Shown: one piece after another, positions 7,644 to 15,438 of the stretch | Layout: every line of letters starts with the position of its first letter | Position numbering within the stretch: position 1 is the first letter of the stretch | NCBI GenBank assembly: GCA_016871315.1 | Contig: VFZE01000011.1 | Coordinates: 61,747 to 125,746 of the forward strand | Source: Acidimicrobiia bacterium | GTDB lineage: Bacteria; Acidobacteriota; Terriglobia; Bryobacterales; Bryobacteraceae | Direction of reading: 5' to 3' | DNA length: 64,000 nt | Translations under genes and position numbers: made by a program | The notes under the pieces: generated by a model | Seen by the model: the letters and a program-made list of their open reading frames with translations, nothing else | What the model was told of the DNA's origin: nothing | The model's database searches: none

Positions 7644-8552
7644 TTAGGGACTCCTCCGCCGCAGCAGCCAGCGCGACAGCGCGGCGCACAGCAGGTAGAT
7701 GATCGCCAGACCCACCAATCCCGCGGCCACCTTGCGCATCCAGACCGGCTCGGCGAATTGCAACTCGTAGTCCAGGAGCGGCGTCTCGAACAGGTTCCAT
7801 GCCCGCTCATGGATGCCGAGCTTTGCCGCGGCGCTCTCCAGCCCGTCGGGCAAGCCCGACGCAACCAATGCGCCCAGCGACGCCATCAGCAGCGCCCCCG
7901 CCGCCAGCGCCCCCCGCAAACGGCTTATCGCGCCGGCAGGCTTCCGCACCCAGCCCGGATTCATCTTTTCCAAGGCGCCGAACACGGCCAGCGTCACCGC
8001 GCCTTCCACCAACGCCGAAACCAGAAACAGCGCCATCGACAAGCCCAGCACCGCCGAGGGCATCGGGATTCCCGAAATCCGCAGCTGCGCCAGCGTGAGG
8101 AATGCCGAGACCAGCACCGACAACACGCCGCCCAGAAAGATCGCCGCCCTGCGCCACGGGCCTTGGCCCCAATAGTGAAACGGCAGGTAGCCGGCCAGCA
8201 CCCCGGCGACCGCCATGTTCATCACGTTGGCTCCCAGGGCCAGCAATCCGCCGTCCTGAAACACCAGCGCCTGCACTGCGAGAATCGCCGTCATCACCAC
8301 CACCGCCGCCGACGGACCCAGCGTGCATGCCAGCAGCGTTCCCCCAACCAGGTGGCCGCTGGTGCCCACGCCGACGGGAAAATTGATCATCTGCGCGGCG
8401 AACACGAAGGCTCCCATGACGCCCAGCAGCGGAGCGCGGGCATCCTCCAATCCAGCCTGGCTGCGGCGCGCGATCAGGCCCACCGCGGGGATGGCGGCCA
8501 GATCCAGGGCAGCCCAGACCGGTGTTGCCAGAAATCCGTCGGGGATGTGCAT
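7644..8552 (-). CDS. cbiM: Nickel/cobalt ECF transporter substrate-binding subunit, CbiM fused to a PDGLE (CbiN-like) domain
   Basis: The first residues MHIPDGFL are the signature of CbiM/NikM, whose N-terminal histidine ligates the metal inside the membrane. The CbiM part covers about 1-205 with seven hydrophobic stretches. The last 90 residues carry PDGLE (about 236-240) and a final membrane helix, which corresponds to the separate CbiN/NikN component in other genomes, so this is a natural fusion. Whether Ni or Co is carried cannot be decided. A tandem 16-base repeat lies 40-72 bases upstream in the gap shared with ridA; I found no cobalamin riboswitch elements there. Confidence 0.92.
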   Translation of the reverse strand: MHIPDGFLATPVWAALDLAAIPAVGLIARRSQAGLEDARAPLLGVMGAFVFAAQMINFPVGVGTSGHLVGGTLLACTLGPSAAVVVMTAILAVQALVFQDGGLLALGANVMNMAVAGVLAGYLPFHYWGQGPWRRAAIFLGGVLSVLVSAFLTLAQLRISGIPMPSAVLGLSMALFLVSALVEGAVTLAVFGALEKMNPGWVRKPAGAISRLRGALAAGALLMASLGALVASGLPDGLESAAAKLGIHERAWNLFETPLLDYELQFAEPVWMRKVAAGLVGLAIIYLLCAALSRWLLRRRSP

Positions 8553-8592
8553 GAGGAATTACACAGTAGCACGAAACCGAGGATCGTGCCAC

Positions 8593-8624
8593 GCCGTGCT
8601 GCGTCACAGCCGTGCTGCGTCACA
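8593..8624. repeat. Tandem 16-bp repeat between cbiM and ridA
   Basis: Two exact, abutting copies of GCCGTGCTGCGTCACA fill 8593-8608 and 8609-8624. They occupy the centre of the 72-81 bp gap between the divergent cbiM and ridA genes and touch the possible ridA start at 8625. A direct repeat at a shared promoter is a reasonable place for a metal-responsive or other regulator, but no known NikR- or Nur-type consensus is recognisable to me. Confidence 0.6.
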
Positions 8625-8633
8625 ATGGAGAAC

Positions 8634-9014
8634 ATGCCCCTCACCCCTCAACCCATCCCCGTAAAAACCGCTCCGCCTCAGAACGACACCTACTCCCAAG
8701 CCGTGCGGCTGGGTGAGCTGATCTACGTCTCCGGTCAGCTGGGCGTCAAGCCGGACGGCACGTTGCCGGAGGAGTTTCCCGCGCAAGTCCGTCTTGCTCT
8801 CGACAATGTCGCCGCGGTTCTTAAGGAAGCCGGCTCGTCGCTCGCGCTTGTGGCCAAGGTGAATATCTACGTCACCGACTTTTCGCGGCTCCGCGAGATG
8901 AACGAAGTCTACCGCCATTACTTTCCGCACCGTCCGGCCAAGACGACGGTGGAAATCGCGCGACTGGACAAGGGCGCGCAAATCGAAGTCGAGGTGGTGG
9001 CCGTAGCGGCCTGA
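8634..9014 (+). CDS. RidA-family enamine/imine deaminase
   Basis: RidA proteins hydrolyse reactive enamine and imine intermediates left by PLP enzymes. The 126-residue product has the family core YSQAVRLGELIYVSGQLG, the middle block VRLALDNVAAVLKEAG, the VAKVNIYVTDFS strand and RPAKTTVEIARL, where the arginine is the usual substrate carboxylate anchor. The ATG at 8634 is chosen; an in-frame ATG at 8625 directly follows the tandem repeat and would add three residues. Divergent from cbiM. Confidence 0.88.
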   Translation: MPLTPQPIPVKTAPPQNDTYSQAVRLGELIYVSGQLGVKPDGTLPEEFPAQVRLALDNVAAVLKEAGSSLALVAKVNIYVTDFSRLREMNEVYRHYFPHRPAKTTVEIARLDKGAQIEVEVVAVAA

Positions 9015-9022
9015 TTTGGCTC

Positions 9023-9838
9023 CTAGGCCCTTCTTCTCCGGGGCTTTTTCTTCTTGGCCTTTTCCGGGAGTTTTTCCTGGACAGTCTCCAGTCGATTCTG
9101 TTCGGCCTGGCTCAGCCCGGAGAAAAAGTCGAACCCGGTCTTGTCCTCCACCTCCCGCACCGTCGTGGTGAAGGAATTGACGTCGCCGGAGACCCGCTCC
9201 GCGTTCGGCATGATCACGGCGTACATTTTCTTCGCCTCCCCTGGGCCGATGGTAAGCACTACTTTGAACGTATGCGTCGGGATGCCCACCTCCCCGTCGC
9301 CGATCGTGTCCACGTCCTCCTCTTCAAATACCGGCCCGGTGAAGACGTAGGCCGTTCCGGCCGCCGCCACCAAGTCGCGAACCGTCGCTTCCAATTGCGC
9401 CCAGCGGCCGCCGTTCACTCCTTGAAACTGCGGCACAACATTGGAAAGAATGAACGTGCTGCGGATGGCTTCCTTCGATCGCGAAAAGTCTTCCGCCGGG
9501 GCCATGTGGCCGCGCGAGAATCCCGAGCGCACATAGTCGCTCTCTTTAGCCCCGAGACTTTTCAGCTTATCGTCCGTCTTGAAACCGGAAGGGCGCTCGG
9601 CAGGTCCGTTGAGGTCCTTCTTAGTCAGTACATAGCCGACCCATAGTGGAATCTTTAGGTCGGAGCTATGACACAGCTGGAAGAATTTGCGGTCGGCTGG
9701 TTCGCGGTCCTTAAACTCCAGGTCACAGCCAGGGTCGCCGAATTGCAGGCCATTCTGAGCAGTAGCGGGGTTGGTGAAAAAGTAGCAAGCTAACGCGGTA
9801 ATGGCCGCAGACTTTACCATCAAATGTCGAATTCTCAT
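9023..9838 (-). CDS. Secreted DNA/RNA non-specific endonuclease (NUC1/beta-beta-alpha-Me)
   Basis: A 271-residue protein with an N-terminal signal sequence (about 1-27, ending ATAQ), hence periplasmic or secreted. The active site FSRGHMAPAEDF near residue 107-118 matches the DRGHMAPxxD motif with its catalytic histidine, though the first aspartate is serine here. The metal-binding asparagine follows in LSNVVPQ. The C-terminal tail is highly basic (KKKKPRRRRA). It would cleave single- and double-stranded DNA and RNA, for scavenging or competition. No inhibitor gene is adjacent, consistent with export. It is convergent with ridA, 8 bases apart. Confidence 0.88.
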   Translation of the reverse strand: MRIRHLMVKSAAITALACYFFTNPATAQNGLQFGDPGCDLEFKDREPADRKFFQLCHSSDLKIPLWVGYVLTKKDLNGPAERPSGFKTDDKLKSLGAKESDYVRSGFSRGHMAPAEDFSRSKEAIRSTFILSNVVPQFQGVNGGRWAQLEATVRDLVAAAGTAYVFTGPVFEEEDVDTIGDGEVGIPTHTFKVVLTIGPGEAKKMYAVIMPNAERVSGDVNSFTTTVREVEDKTGFDFFSGLSQAEQNRLETVQEKLPEKAKKKKPRRRRA

Positions 9839-9999
9839 AGGATGGAATTCTATATGAGTTTCTATGAGTTGCCAACGCGCACGCTACGCTGCTGGTTGCG
9901 GAAGTGGAGCTTGTGCGGTCGGCTCCGGGCGAAGCCAAGGCTGCTGGATGCGGATCAGCAATTTTCGCCGAGCAGGCCGACAGCCTTTGCCGGTGACCC

Positions 10000-10296
10000 T
10001 CAGACCGGCACGGGCTTGTTGCCGTCGAGTTCGTCGATCAGTGCGCCCAGCACCTGGGCGCGTGCCGGGTCCTCCTCGATGTGCGCCTGAATCCAGGCGC
10101 GAAGAAATTCGGTGACCGGCTTGGCCACCGCTTCCTCGGCGCCGGGCTCAAAGCGCAGCGGGATTTCCGAGCGGCCGATGGCGAGAAGGAGCAATTCGGA
10201 GAACAGCATCAGGATTCGATTGTAGCGCCGCTCGGCGGGACTCAGCTCACCACCGCGTCCATCTGAAACAATGGCGGCGCGTCGAATGGAGCTCAA
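10000..10296 (-). CDS. Hypothetical protein, start uncertain
   Basis: A 98-codon frame opening at a TTG at 10296; the first ATG in frame is at 10209 and would give 69 residues. The body has regular hydrophobic/charged alternation (LMLFSELLLLAIGR, VTEFLRAWIQAHIEEDPARAQVLGALIDELDG), as expected of a helical protein rather than an antisense shadow. Its 5' end overlaps the divergent caspase remnant by 26 bases. No family is recognised. The 160 bases between it and the endonuclease gene hold nothing I can identify. Confidence 0.4.
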   Translation of the reverse strand: MSSIRRAAIVSDGRGGELSPAERRYNRILMLFSELLLLAIGRSEIPLRFEPGAEEAVAKPVTEFLRAWIQAHIEEDPARAQVLGALIDELDGNKPVPV

Positions 10297-10893
10297 GCCA
10301 TCATCTCCGTTGCTGAGGCAGTTGGTTCGTCAACTCAAGACGCAGCAAGCTACTTCAGGCAAGAAGCGCGACTGGTGGGATAAGGCTCCTGTTCTTGCCT
10401 CTGTTTTTCTCCAGCATTGTCATCGCCCTCGTCGGTATTTACGTTACCTCGGCCTTTCAAGGTTGCCGGTCTGGCGGCCGAACGGCGGTTGCCGCAAAGA
10501 GCGCTGGTCGTTGGGGTGTCCCGTTACCCAGACATGATCAGACCCTTGAACTTCTCTAAACAGGATGCCGACCGCACCGCGGACGCGTTGCGCCAAATCG
10601 GTGCCACGGTCACAACCTTGGTGGATCCAACCCGCCCTGTCCTTTTGGCGGCCATCGAGCAAACGTTGCGTTCCACCGGACAGTCGGGTAATTTCTACTT
10701 CTATTTCGCCGGACATGGCTGGTCCATGAATGGGGAAAACATGGTGGGGCTTGCGGATCTTGACGTGTCCGGGAACACTCCCACGGGCGCTTTCTCCGTG
10801 GAAGAACTCAAGACCTCCATCCGCCGATTCGCCCCCGCGGCCAGCTTCGCATTCCTGGATGTGTGCCGTAACGAAGTGCGCAGAGTCAGATAG
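10271..10893 (+). pseudogene. Membrane-anchored caspase-like (peptidase C14) gene, frameshifted and truncated
   Basis: Three frames must be joined to read one protein. Frame 1 from ATG 10271 gives a basic N-terminus ending KKRDWWDKAPVLA; from about 10410 another frame gives the membrane helix SSIVIALVGIYVTSAFQ; from about 10460 a third gives the caspase fold, with ALVVGVSRYP, the catalytic histidine in YFAGHGW and the catalytic cysteine in FLDVCRNE. The frame then stops at 10893, directly after the cysteine, where caspases normally continue another 80 or more residues. I infer a lost cytoplasmic-facing caspase of the sort used in bacterial signalling or defence. Sequencing error cannot explain the missing 3' end. 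Confidence 0.75.
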
Positions 10894-10914
10894 GCGGGAT
10901 TTGTGACGCCGCTC

Positions 10915-12654
10915 TCAGCGGGAAGCGAGCGGCAGCCGGAACGCGGCCATCTCCTGACTGTTGCGGACAAACAGGACGCCGCCGGCTAATACGGGGTGGT
11001 TCCACGTCTTCCCATCGATGGCCGGGGCTCGCGCGATTTCCTTGAACTGTTCGGTGGCCGCGGCAACCAGCGCCAGTTCGCCTTCTTCGGAAATCACGAG
11101 CAGCAGATCCTGGTCCGGCAACAGCACCAGCTGACCCTGCCCGTAGCGGCCGCCCTTCCATTTTCGCGCCCCGTCCTTGAGGTCGATGCAGGCCAGGATG
11201 CTGCCGTCAAAGCCGAAGGCGTGGCCATTATGGATCACGAAGTCGTTGAAGGAAGGTTTCAGGCGGTTGGAGGTCCAGCGCTCCTCCACCTTCCATCCGA
11301 TACCTGCACTCCTGACCGCCAGCCTGCGCGCACCCCGCTCTTCATTGGTGATCAGCACGTCGCCGTCCGGCGTGAGGGCCGGTTGGACGATAGGCATGCC
11401 TGGCCAGGCGTGCTCCCACAGCAGCGCACCGTCAGCGGGAGAGATGCTCGCGATTCCGTCCTTATTCATCATGAGCACCTGCGGAACGCCTTCGAGGGAA
11501 ACCAATTGCGGGGAACTGTAGCTGCCACCCTTTGCTGCGCCGGACCAGCGCGGCTCGCCGGTCGACGCATCATAAGCGGCAAGCGCTCCGGCATGAACGA
11601 TCACGATATCTCCCTCAACCAGCGGCGAGCTGGAGAAGCCCCAATACGGCACCTTCCCGCCTGTGTCGGCGGTGGCATCGCGCGACCACAGTTTGGTTCC
11701 TGTACGGGCGTCGAGGGCATTGACGATCCCGGTGGCCCCGCATGTGTAAACGCGATTGCCGCTGAGTGTCGGGGTAGCGCGCGGGCCGGCGCCTGCATTG
11801 GCCTCCCAGAACCGCGCCTTATCCCGATGCTCCCAAACCGGCTTGCCGGTGCCAGCGTTGTAGCAGGCGACGATCTCCTCTTCCCCGCGCTGTTCCTGGG
11901 TGTAGATCAGGTCGCCGCGAACCGCGAACGATGACCAGCCCGGACCGACCGGTCTTCGCCAGACTTCCGCGGGCGGTAGCGCCGACCAATCGGTCTTGAT
12001 GCGCACGCCGGGGATGATTCCGGTGCGATCGGCACCACGGAAGCCCGGCCAGATGATTGCCTGCTTCGGCTCCGCGGGAGCTGCCGTCGGTGCGGGCTTG
12101 GGAGCTTCCACGATTGCCGGAACGGGCGGGGGAGGCACGGCCGTGGCCAGCAACTGCTGCTCGGCGGTCCTGCTCCAACGCCACGCAAACTCACCCGAGC
12201 CGGTGGTGGTGATGCCGTCGCTGCGAACCAGCGTCCAGACACCACTTCCGGCCGCGATCGCGGCAACCATGCTGATGCGGCGGACCGGCGCTGTGAGCCT
12301 CTGTGTAGCCACAGCCCAAAGCACGAACGCCAGACACACGGTAGGAACCGAGTAGAGGTAAAACATGAAGCCCATCATTGCCCCGCTTATGGAGGGATGC
12401 AGGAGCCTCGATATCCCCGCCACAGCTGCGATCATGACCACAAAAGCGAACCACCGCTCAAACCCCGCCGCGCGGCTGAACACCGCCCACCACAAGATGA
12501 ATCCCAGTAGCCCCGCGAACATTCCTCCGATGACGATGTACAAGCCCACCGCCCCCAGGTCGAGCTTTATCGCCCCAAACCGCGCCAGCCACATCAAAAG
12601 GACGGCGGCGATGCCGGGCCACAGACGCCAGTGTCTCTTCTGATCGGAGATCAT
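10915..12654 (-). CDS. PQQ-like beta-propeller repeat membrane protein
   Basis: A 579-residue protein with five hydrophobic segments in the first 150 residues, a proline/alanine linker (PPPPVPAIVEAPKPAPTAAP) and a C-terminal eight-bladed propeller of BamB/PQQ type. Propeller repeats are visible as GTGKPVWEHRD, ARTGTKLWSRD, STGEPRWSG and DGALLWEHAWPG. The pyrroloquinoline ligand residues of true dehydrogenases are not apparent, so an enzymatic role is doubtful; relatives are annotated as outer-membrane assembly factor-like or as quinoprotein-like. The cellular role is unknown. It converges on the caspase remnant. Confidence 0.8.
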   Translation of the reverse strand: MISDQKRHWRLWPGIAAVLLMWLARFGAIKLDLGAVGLYIVIGGMFAGLLGFILWWAVFSRAAGFERWFAFVVMIAAVAGISRLLHPSISGAMMGFMFYLYSVPTVCLAFVLWAVATQRLTAPVRRISMVAAIAAGSGVWTLVRSDGITTTGSGEFAWRWSRTAEQQLLATAVPPPPVPAIVEAPKPAPTAAPAEPKQAIIWPGFRGADRTGIIPGVRIKTDWSALPPAEVWRRPVGPGWSSFAVRGDLIYTQEQRGEEEIVACYNAGTGKPVWEHRDKARFWEANAGAGPRATPTLSGNRVYTCGATGIVNALDARTGTKLWSRDATADTGGKVPYWGFSSSPLVEGDIVIVHAGALAAYDASTGEPRWSGAAKGGSYSSPQLVSLEGVPQVLMMNKDGIASISPADGALLWEHAWPGMPIVQPALTPDGDVLITNEERGARRLAVRSAGIGWKVEERWTSNRLKPSFNDFVIHNGHAFGFDGSILACIDLKDGARKWKGGRYGQGQLVLLPDQDLLLVISEEGELALVAAATEQFKEIARAPAIDGKTWNHPVLAGGVLFVRNSQEMAAFRLPLASR

Positions 12655-12775
12655 GCCTTGGATACGCGGCTTCGAGGCTTTTTGTTCACGGAAGGCCAGC
12701 GGTTTTCAGTCAGATCCACCCTGTTCGCCCCGCGTCGGTTTGCGGGTCGAATCAATCCCGCTACTGTAGAACAGC

Positions 12776-13537
12776 CTACGGCTTGGCGTGGTGGTTCACT
12801 GGGCCGCAGCCGCGGCCAAGCCCCGGGTTGTTGGCGATGGCCTCGGTGATATAGGTCTTGGCCCGGGCGACGGCTTCCGGCAGCGCCAGGCCGAGGGCGA
12901 GGCAAGCGGTGATAGCAGCGGAATAAGTGCAGCCGGTGCCGTGGGTGTGCGGGGTGTCGATGCGCTGGGCGGGGAATTCGTGCCAGCCGTCGCGGGTTAG
13001 CAGGCGGTCGGTGGCGTCGCCTTTCGCGTGGCCGCCTTTGATGAGCGTGGCGGCGGCGCCGAGTTCGATCAGACGCTCGGCGGCTCGGCGCGGGTCAGCG
13101 GTTCCTGTTAGAGCTTCGGCTTCGGGCAGGTTCGGAGTGACAAGCGCGGCGCGGGGGAGGAGTTTGGTCTTGAGCGCCTCGGCCGCATCGGGAGAGATGA
13201 GCGGGGCGCCGTGCTTGGAGATCATCACCGGATCGACAACGAGCGGGAAGCGGAAACGCTCGGCGGCAGCGGCGATGGCTTCGACGATGGCAGCGTTGCC
13301 GAGCGCGCCGGTCTTGGCTGCCTGCGGCGGGATGTCTTCGAGCACGGCTTCCAGTTGGTCCAGGACCAGCGCGGGGTCGAGGCATTCGACGCGGGAGACG
13401 CGCATCGTATTCTGCACGGTGAGCAGCGTGATGACGGCTTCGCCGTAGACGCCGAACTGGTGGAAGGTCTTCAGGTCCGCCTGAATGCCGGCTCCGCCCG
13501 AAGGGTCCGAGCCGGCAATGGTCAGTGCGGCGGGCAT
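12776..13537 (-). CDS. thiD: Hydroxymethylpyrimidine/phosphomethylpyrimidine kinase
   Basis: ThiD phosphorylates HMP twice to HMP-PP, the pyrimidine half of thiamine. The 253-residue ribokinase-fold protein begins LTIAGSDPSGGAGIQADLKTF, the family signature, and has VVDPVMISKHG and the anion-hole/catalytic base region HGTGCTYSAAITACLALG near residue 210. It starts 10 bases after the moeZ-type gene stop on the same strand and is probably the last gene of the cysM-mec-cysO-moeZ-thiD transcript. That link is sensible because both pathways use sulfur carriers. Confidence 0.94.
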   Translation of the reverse strand: MPAALTIAGSDPSGGAGIQADLKTFHQFGVYGEAVITLLTVQNTMRVSRVECLDPALVLDQLEAVLEDIPPQAAKTGALGNAAIVEAIAAAAERFRFPLVVDPVMISKHGAPLISPDAAEALKTKLLPRAALVTPNLPEAEALTGTADPRRAAERLIELGAAATLIKGGHAKGDATDRLLTRDGWHEFPAQRIDTPHTHGTGCTYSAAITACLALGLALPEAVARAKTYITEAIANNPGLGRGCGPVNHHAKP

Positions 13538-13547
13538 TCCAAGCGAT

Positions 13548-14723
13548 TCAGTACTTGGGCACCGACGGATCGACTTTATCGGACCAGGCGAGGATGCCGC
13601 CCTTGACGTTCTTCACCTTCTTGAAGCCGCTCTGGCGGAGGAAGTCGCAGGCCTTGGCGCTGCGCATGCCCGATTTGCAGTGGACGTAGATCTCATCGGC
13701 AGAGTTCAGCTCGTTCACGCGCTTGGCGACATCGCCCAGCGGGATGAGGACGGAGTTCGGCATCTTGCAGATCTGATACTCATGAGGCTCGCGCACGTCC
13801 ACCAGGACAAACTTCTCGCCGCGGTCCATTTTCGCCTTCAGCGCGGTGACTTCGATTTCGTTCTCGCTGACGCCGGACTCGGGCGCGGGCTCATGCTGCG
13901 GGATACCGCAGAACTGGTGATAGTCGATCAGCTGGTGTATGGTGCGGTTGTCCCCGCAGATGGGGCACACGGGGTTCTTGCGCAGCCTCAGCTCGCGGAA
14001 GCGCATGTTGAGCGCGTCGTACAGCAGCAGTCGGCCGATGAGCGGCTCGCCCTTGCCGAGGATCAGCTTCACCGCTTCGGTGGCTTGAATCAGGCCGACG
14101 ACGCCGGGCAGAATGCCCAGCACTCCGCCTTCGGCGCAGGAGGGAACCAGGCCGGGGGGTGGCGGTTCCGGATAGAGGCAGCGGTAGCAGGGGCCGCCAG
14201 GATAGCCGAACACAGTGGACTGGCCCTCAAAGCGGAAGATGCTGCCGTAGACATTTACTTTGCCGAGCAGGATGCAGGCGTCGTTGACCAGGTAGCGCGT
14301 GGGGAAGTTGTCGGTGCCGTCGATGACGATGTCGTAGTCCTTAAGGATGCCGAGCGCGTTCTCGCTCGACAGCGCCACTTCGTGCTTGTCGATGTCGATG
14401 TGCGGGTTGATCTCGCGCATGGTGTCGGCGGCCGAGTCGAGCTTCTTGCGGCCGACATCGGAGGTGCCGTGAATCACCTGGCGCTGGAGATTGGTGTAAT
14501 CAACGACGTCAAAGTCGACCAAACCGATGCGGCCGATGCCGGCGGCGGCAAGGTACATGCCGAGTGGCGCGCCGAGCCCGCCGGTGCCGATGAGCAGCAC
14601 CTTGGCCTGCTTGAGTTTCAACTGGCCGTCCATGCCGACCTCGGGCATGATGAGGTGGCGCGAATAGCGCAGGATCTCTTCCTTCGATAGCTGAGCGGCG
14701 GCGGGAGGCGCGAGGGTGGACAT
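13548..14723 (-). CDS. moeZ: Sulfur-carrier adenylyltransferase/sulfurtransferase (MoeB/ThiF with rhodanese domain, MoeZ type)
   Basis: An E1-like enzyme of 391 residues that adenylates the C-terminal glycine of a ubiquitin-like carrier and then passes sulfur to it. Residues about 10-265 are the ThiF/MoeB domain with the nucleotide loop LLIGTGGLGAPLGMYLAAAG, the catalytic-arginine region and two zinc-binding pairs (CYRCLYP, CPICGDN). Residues about 285-391 are a rhodanese domain with the persulfide cysteine in HCKSGMRSA. Its ATG overlaps the carrier gene's stop by one base. Context says that the carrier at 14723-14998 is its partner. Confidence 0.92.
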   Translation of the reverse strand: MSTLAPPAAAQLSKEEILRYSRHLIMPEVGMDGQLKLKQAKVLLIGTGGLGAPLGMYLAAAGIGRIGLVDFDVVDYTNLQRQVIHGTSDVGRKKLDSAADTMREINPHIDIDKHEVALSSENALGILKDYDIVIDGTDNFPTRYLVNDACILLGKVNVYGSIFRFEGQSTVFGYPGGPCYRCLYPEPPPPGLVPSCAEGGVLGILPGVVGLIQATEAVKLILGKGEPLIGRLLLYDALNMRFRELRLRKNPVCPICGDNRTIHQLIDYHQFCGIPQHEPAPESGVSENEIEVTALKAKMDRGEKFVLVDVREPHEYQICKMPNSVLIPLGDVAKRVNELNSADEIYVHCKSGMRSAKACDFLRQSGFKKVKNVKGGILAWSDKVDPSVPKY

Positions 14724-14998
14724 CAGAAGCCTCCGGCGATGCTGGGGACGATGGTGACCGTATCGGCCTCGGCGACGCTGGTCGCGTCCTTGCTCATGTA
14801 GCGGATATCTTCGTCGTTGACGTAGATGTTGACGAAGCTGCGCAGCTTGCCCTCGTCGGTATAGAGGTTCTTGCGCAGATCCGGGTACTGCGTGGTGAGG
14901 CTGGTAAGCACCTCGCCGACGGTGGAGCCGGTGACGTCCACGCTGTCCTTCTTATCGACGTACTGGCGAAGCGGGGTTGGGATGAGAACTTTTGCCAT
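14723..14998 (-). CDS. cysO: CysO-type sulfur carrier protein (MoaD/ThiS family) with GGF tail
   Basis: A 91-residue ubiquitin-like protein that carries sulfur as a C-terminal thiocarboxylate for cysteine synthesis. FVNIYVNDEDIRYM and ADTVTIVPSIAGG match mycobacterial CysO rather than MoaD. The chain ends Gly-Gly-Phe, one residue past the reactive diglycine, so the phenylalanine must be removed before activation. The JAMM peptidase gene next door is the obvious candidate. Between it and that gene are 23 bases. Gene symbol is by pathway analogy. Confidence 0.9.
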   Translation of the reverse strand: MAKVLIPTPLRQYVDKKDSVDVTGSTVGEVLTSLTTQYPDLRKNLYTDEGKLRSFVNIYVNDEDIRYMSKDATSVAEADTVTIVPSIAGGF

Positions 14999-15021
14999 AT
15001 TGAAAACTCCAGTTGCGGTGA

Positions 15022-15438
15022 CTAATAGTGTAAATCTTCGGGCTCGGCCGCGGTTTGATCGTCATTGGCGATAAAGCTCTTGGCGTGCGAGAAGACGCCG
15101 CCGCGGACGCTCATCACGACGTTGGAATACCAGGGCCAGGAATGTTTCAGATCTGTCGAGGAGAAATAGGCATCCTCGTTGGGATGCGAATGGAAATAGC
15201 CGATGACGTCGAGACCGAGTTCGCGGGCCCTGCGCTCGGCCGCAACCTGATCGCGGCCATCGATGTGGAAGCGGTCCTTCTGGTCGCCCTCGTAAGCGTT
15301 GCGGCAGGCCACGGCGAGCGTGATGCGCCGCGCGCCGTTCTCTTCAGCGCCGATCATCACGCCGCAGCATTCCTTGGGAAACGTGGCTTCGGCGTGGCGG
15401 ACCATTTCCTTCCACGCCTCAGGTTCAATCCGGATCAT
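15022..15438 (-). CDS. M67-family JAMM metallopeptidase (Mec-type)
   Basis: In mycobacteria Mec releases cysteine from the CysO-cysteine adduct. This 138-residue protein has the JAMM zinc site: an early glutamate in PKECCGVMIG, then GYFHSHPNEDAYFSSTD (about 99-115) with the two histidines and aspartate. It overlaps the 3' end of cysM by 14 bases and precedes the carrier gene, so it belongs to the cysteine operon. Because the carrier ends GGF, the enzyme may also trim that last residue, as a JAMM protein does for QbsE in Pseudomonas; that second role is inference. Confidence 0.88.
   Translation of the reverse strand: MIRIEPEAWKEMVRHAEATFPKECCGVMIGAEENGARRITLAVACRNAYEGDQKDRFHIDGRDQVAAERRARELGLDVIGYFHSHPNEDAYFSSTDLKHSWPWYSNVVMSVRGGVFSHAKSFIANDDQTAAEPEDLHY

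Noticed and set aside
8553..8633. Cobalamin riboswitch upstream of cbiM
   Set aside because: The gap is only about 80 bases and has no B12-box; only the tandem repeat is there.
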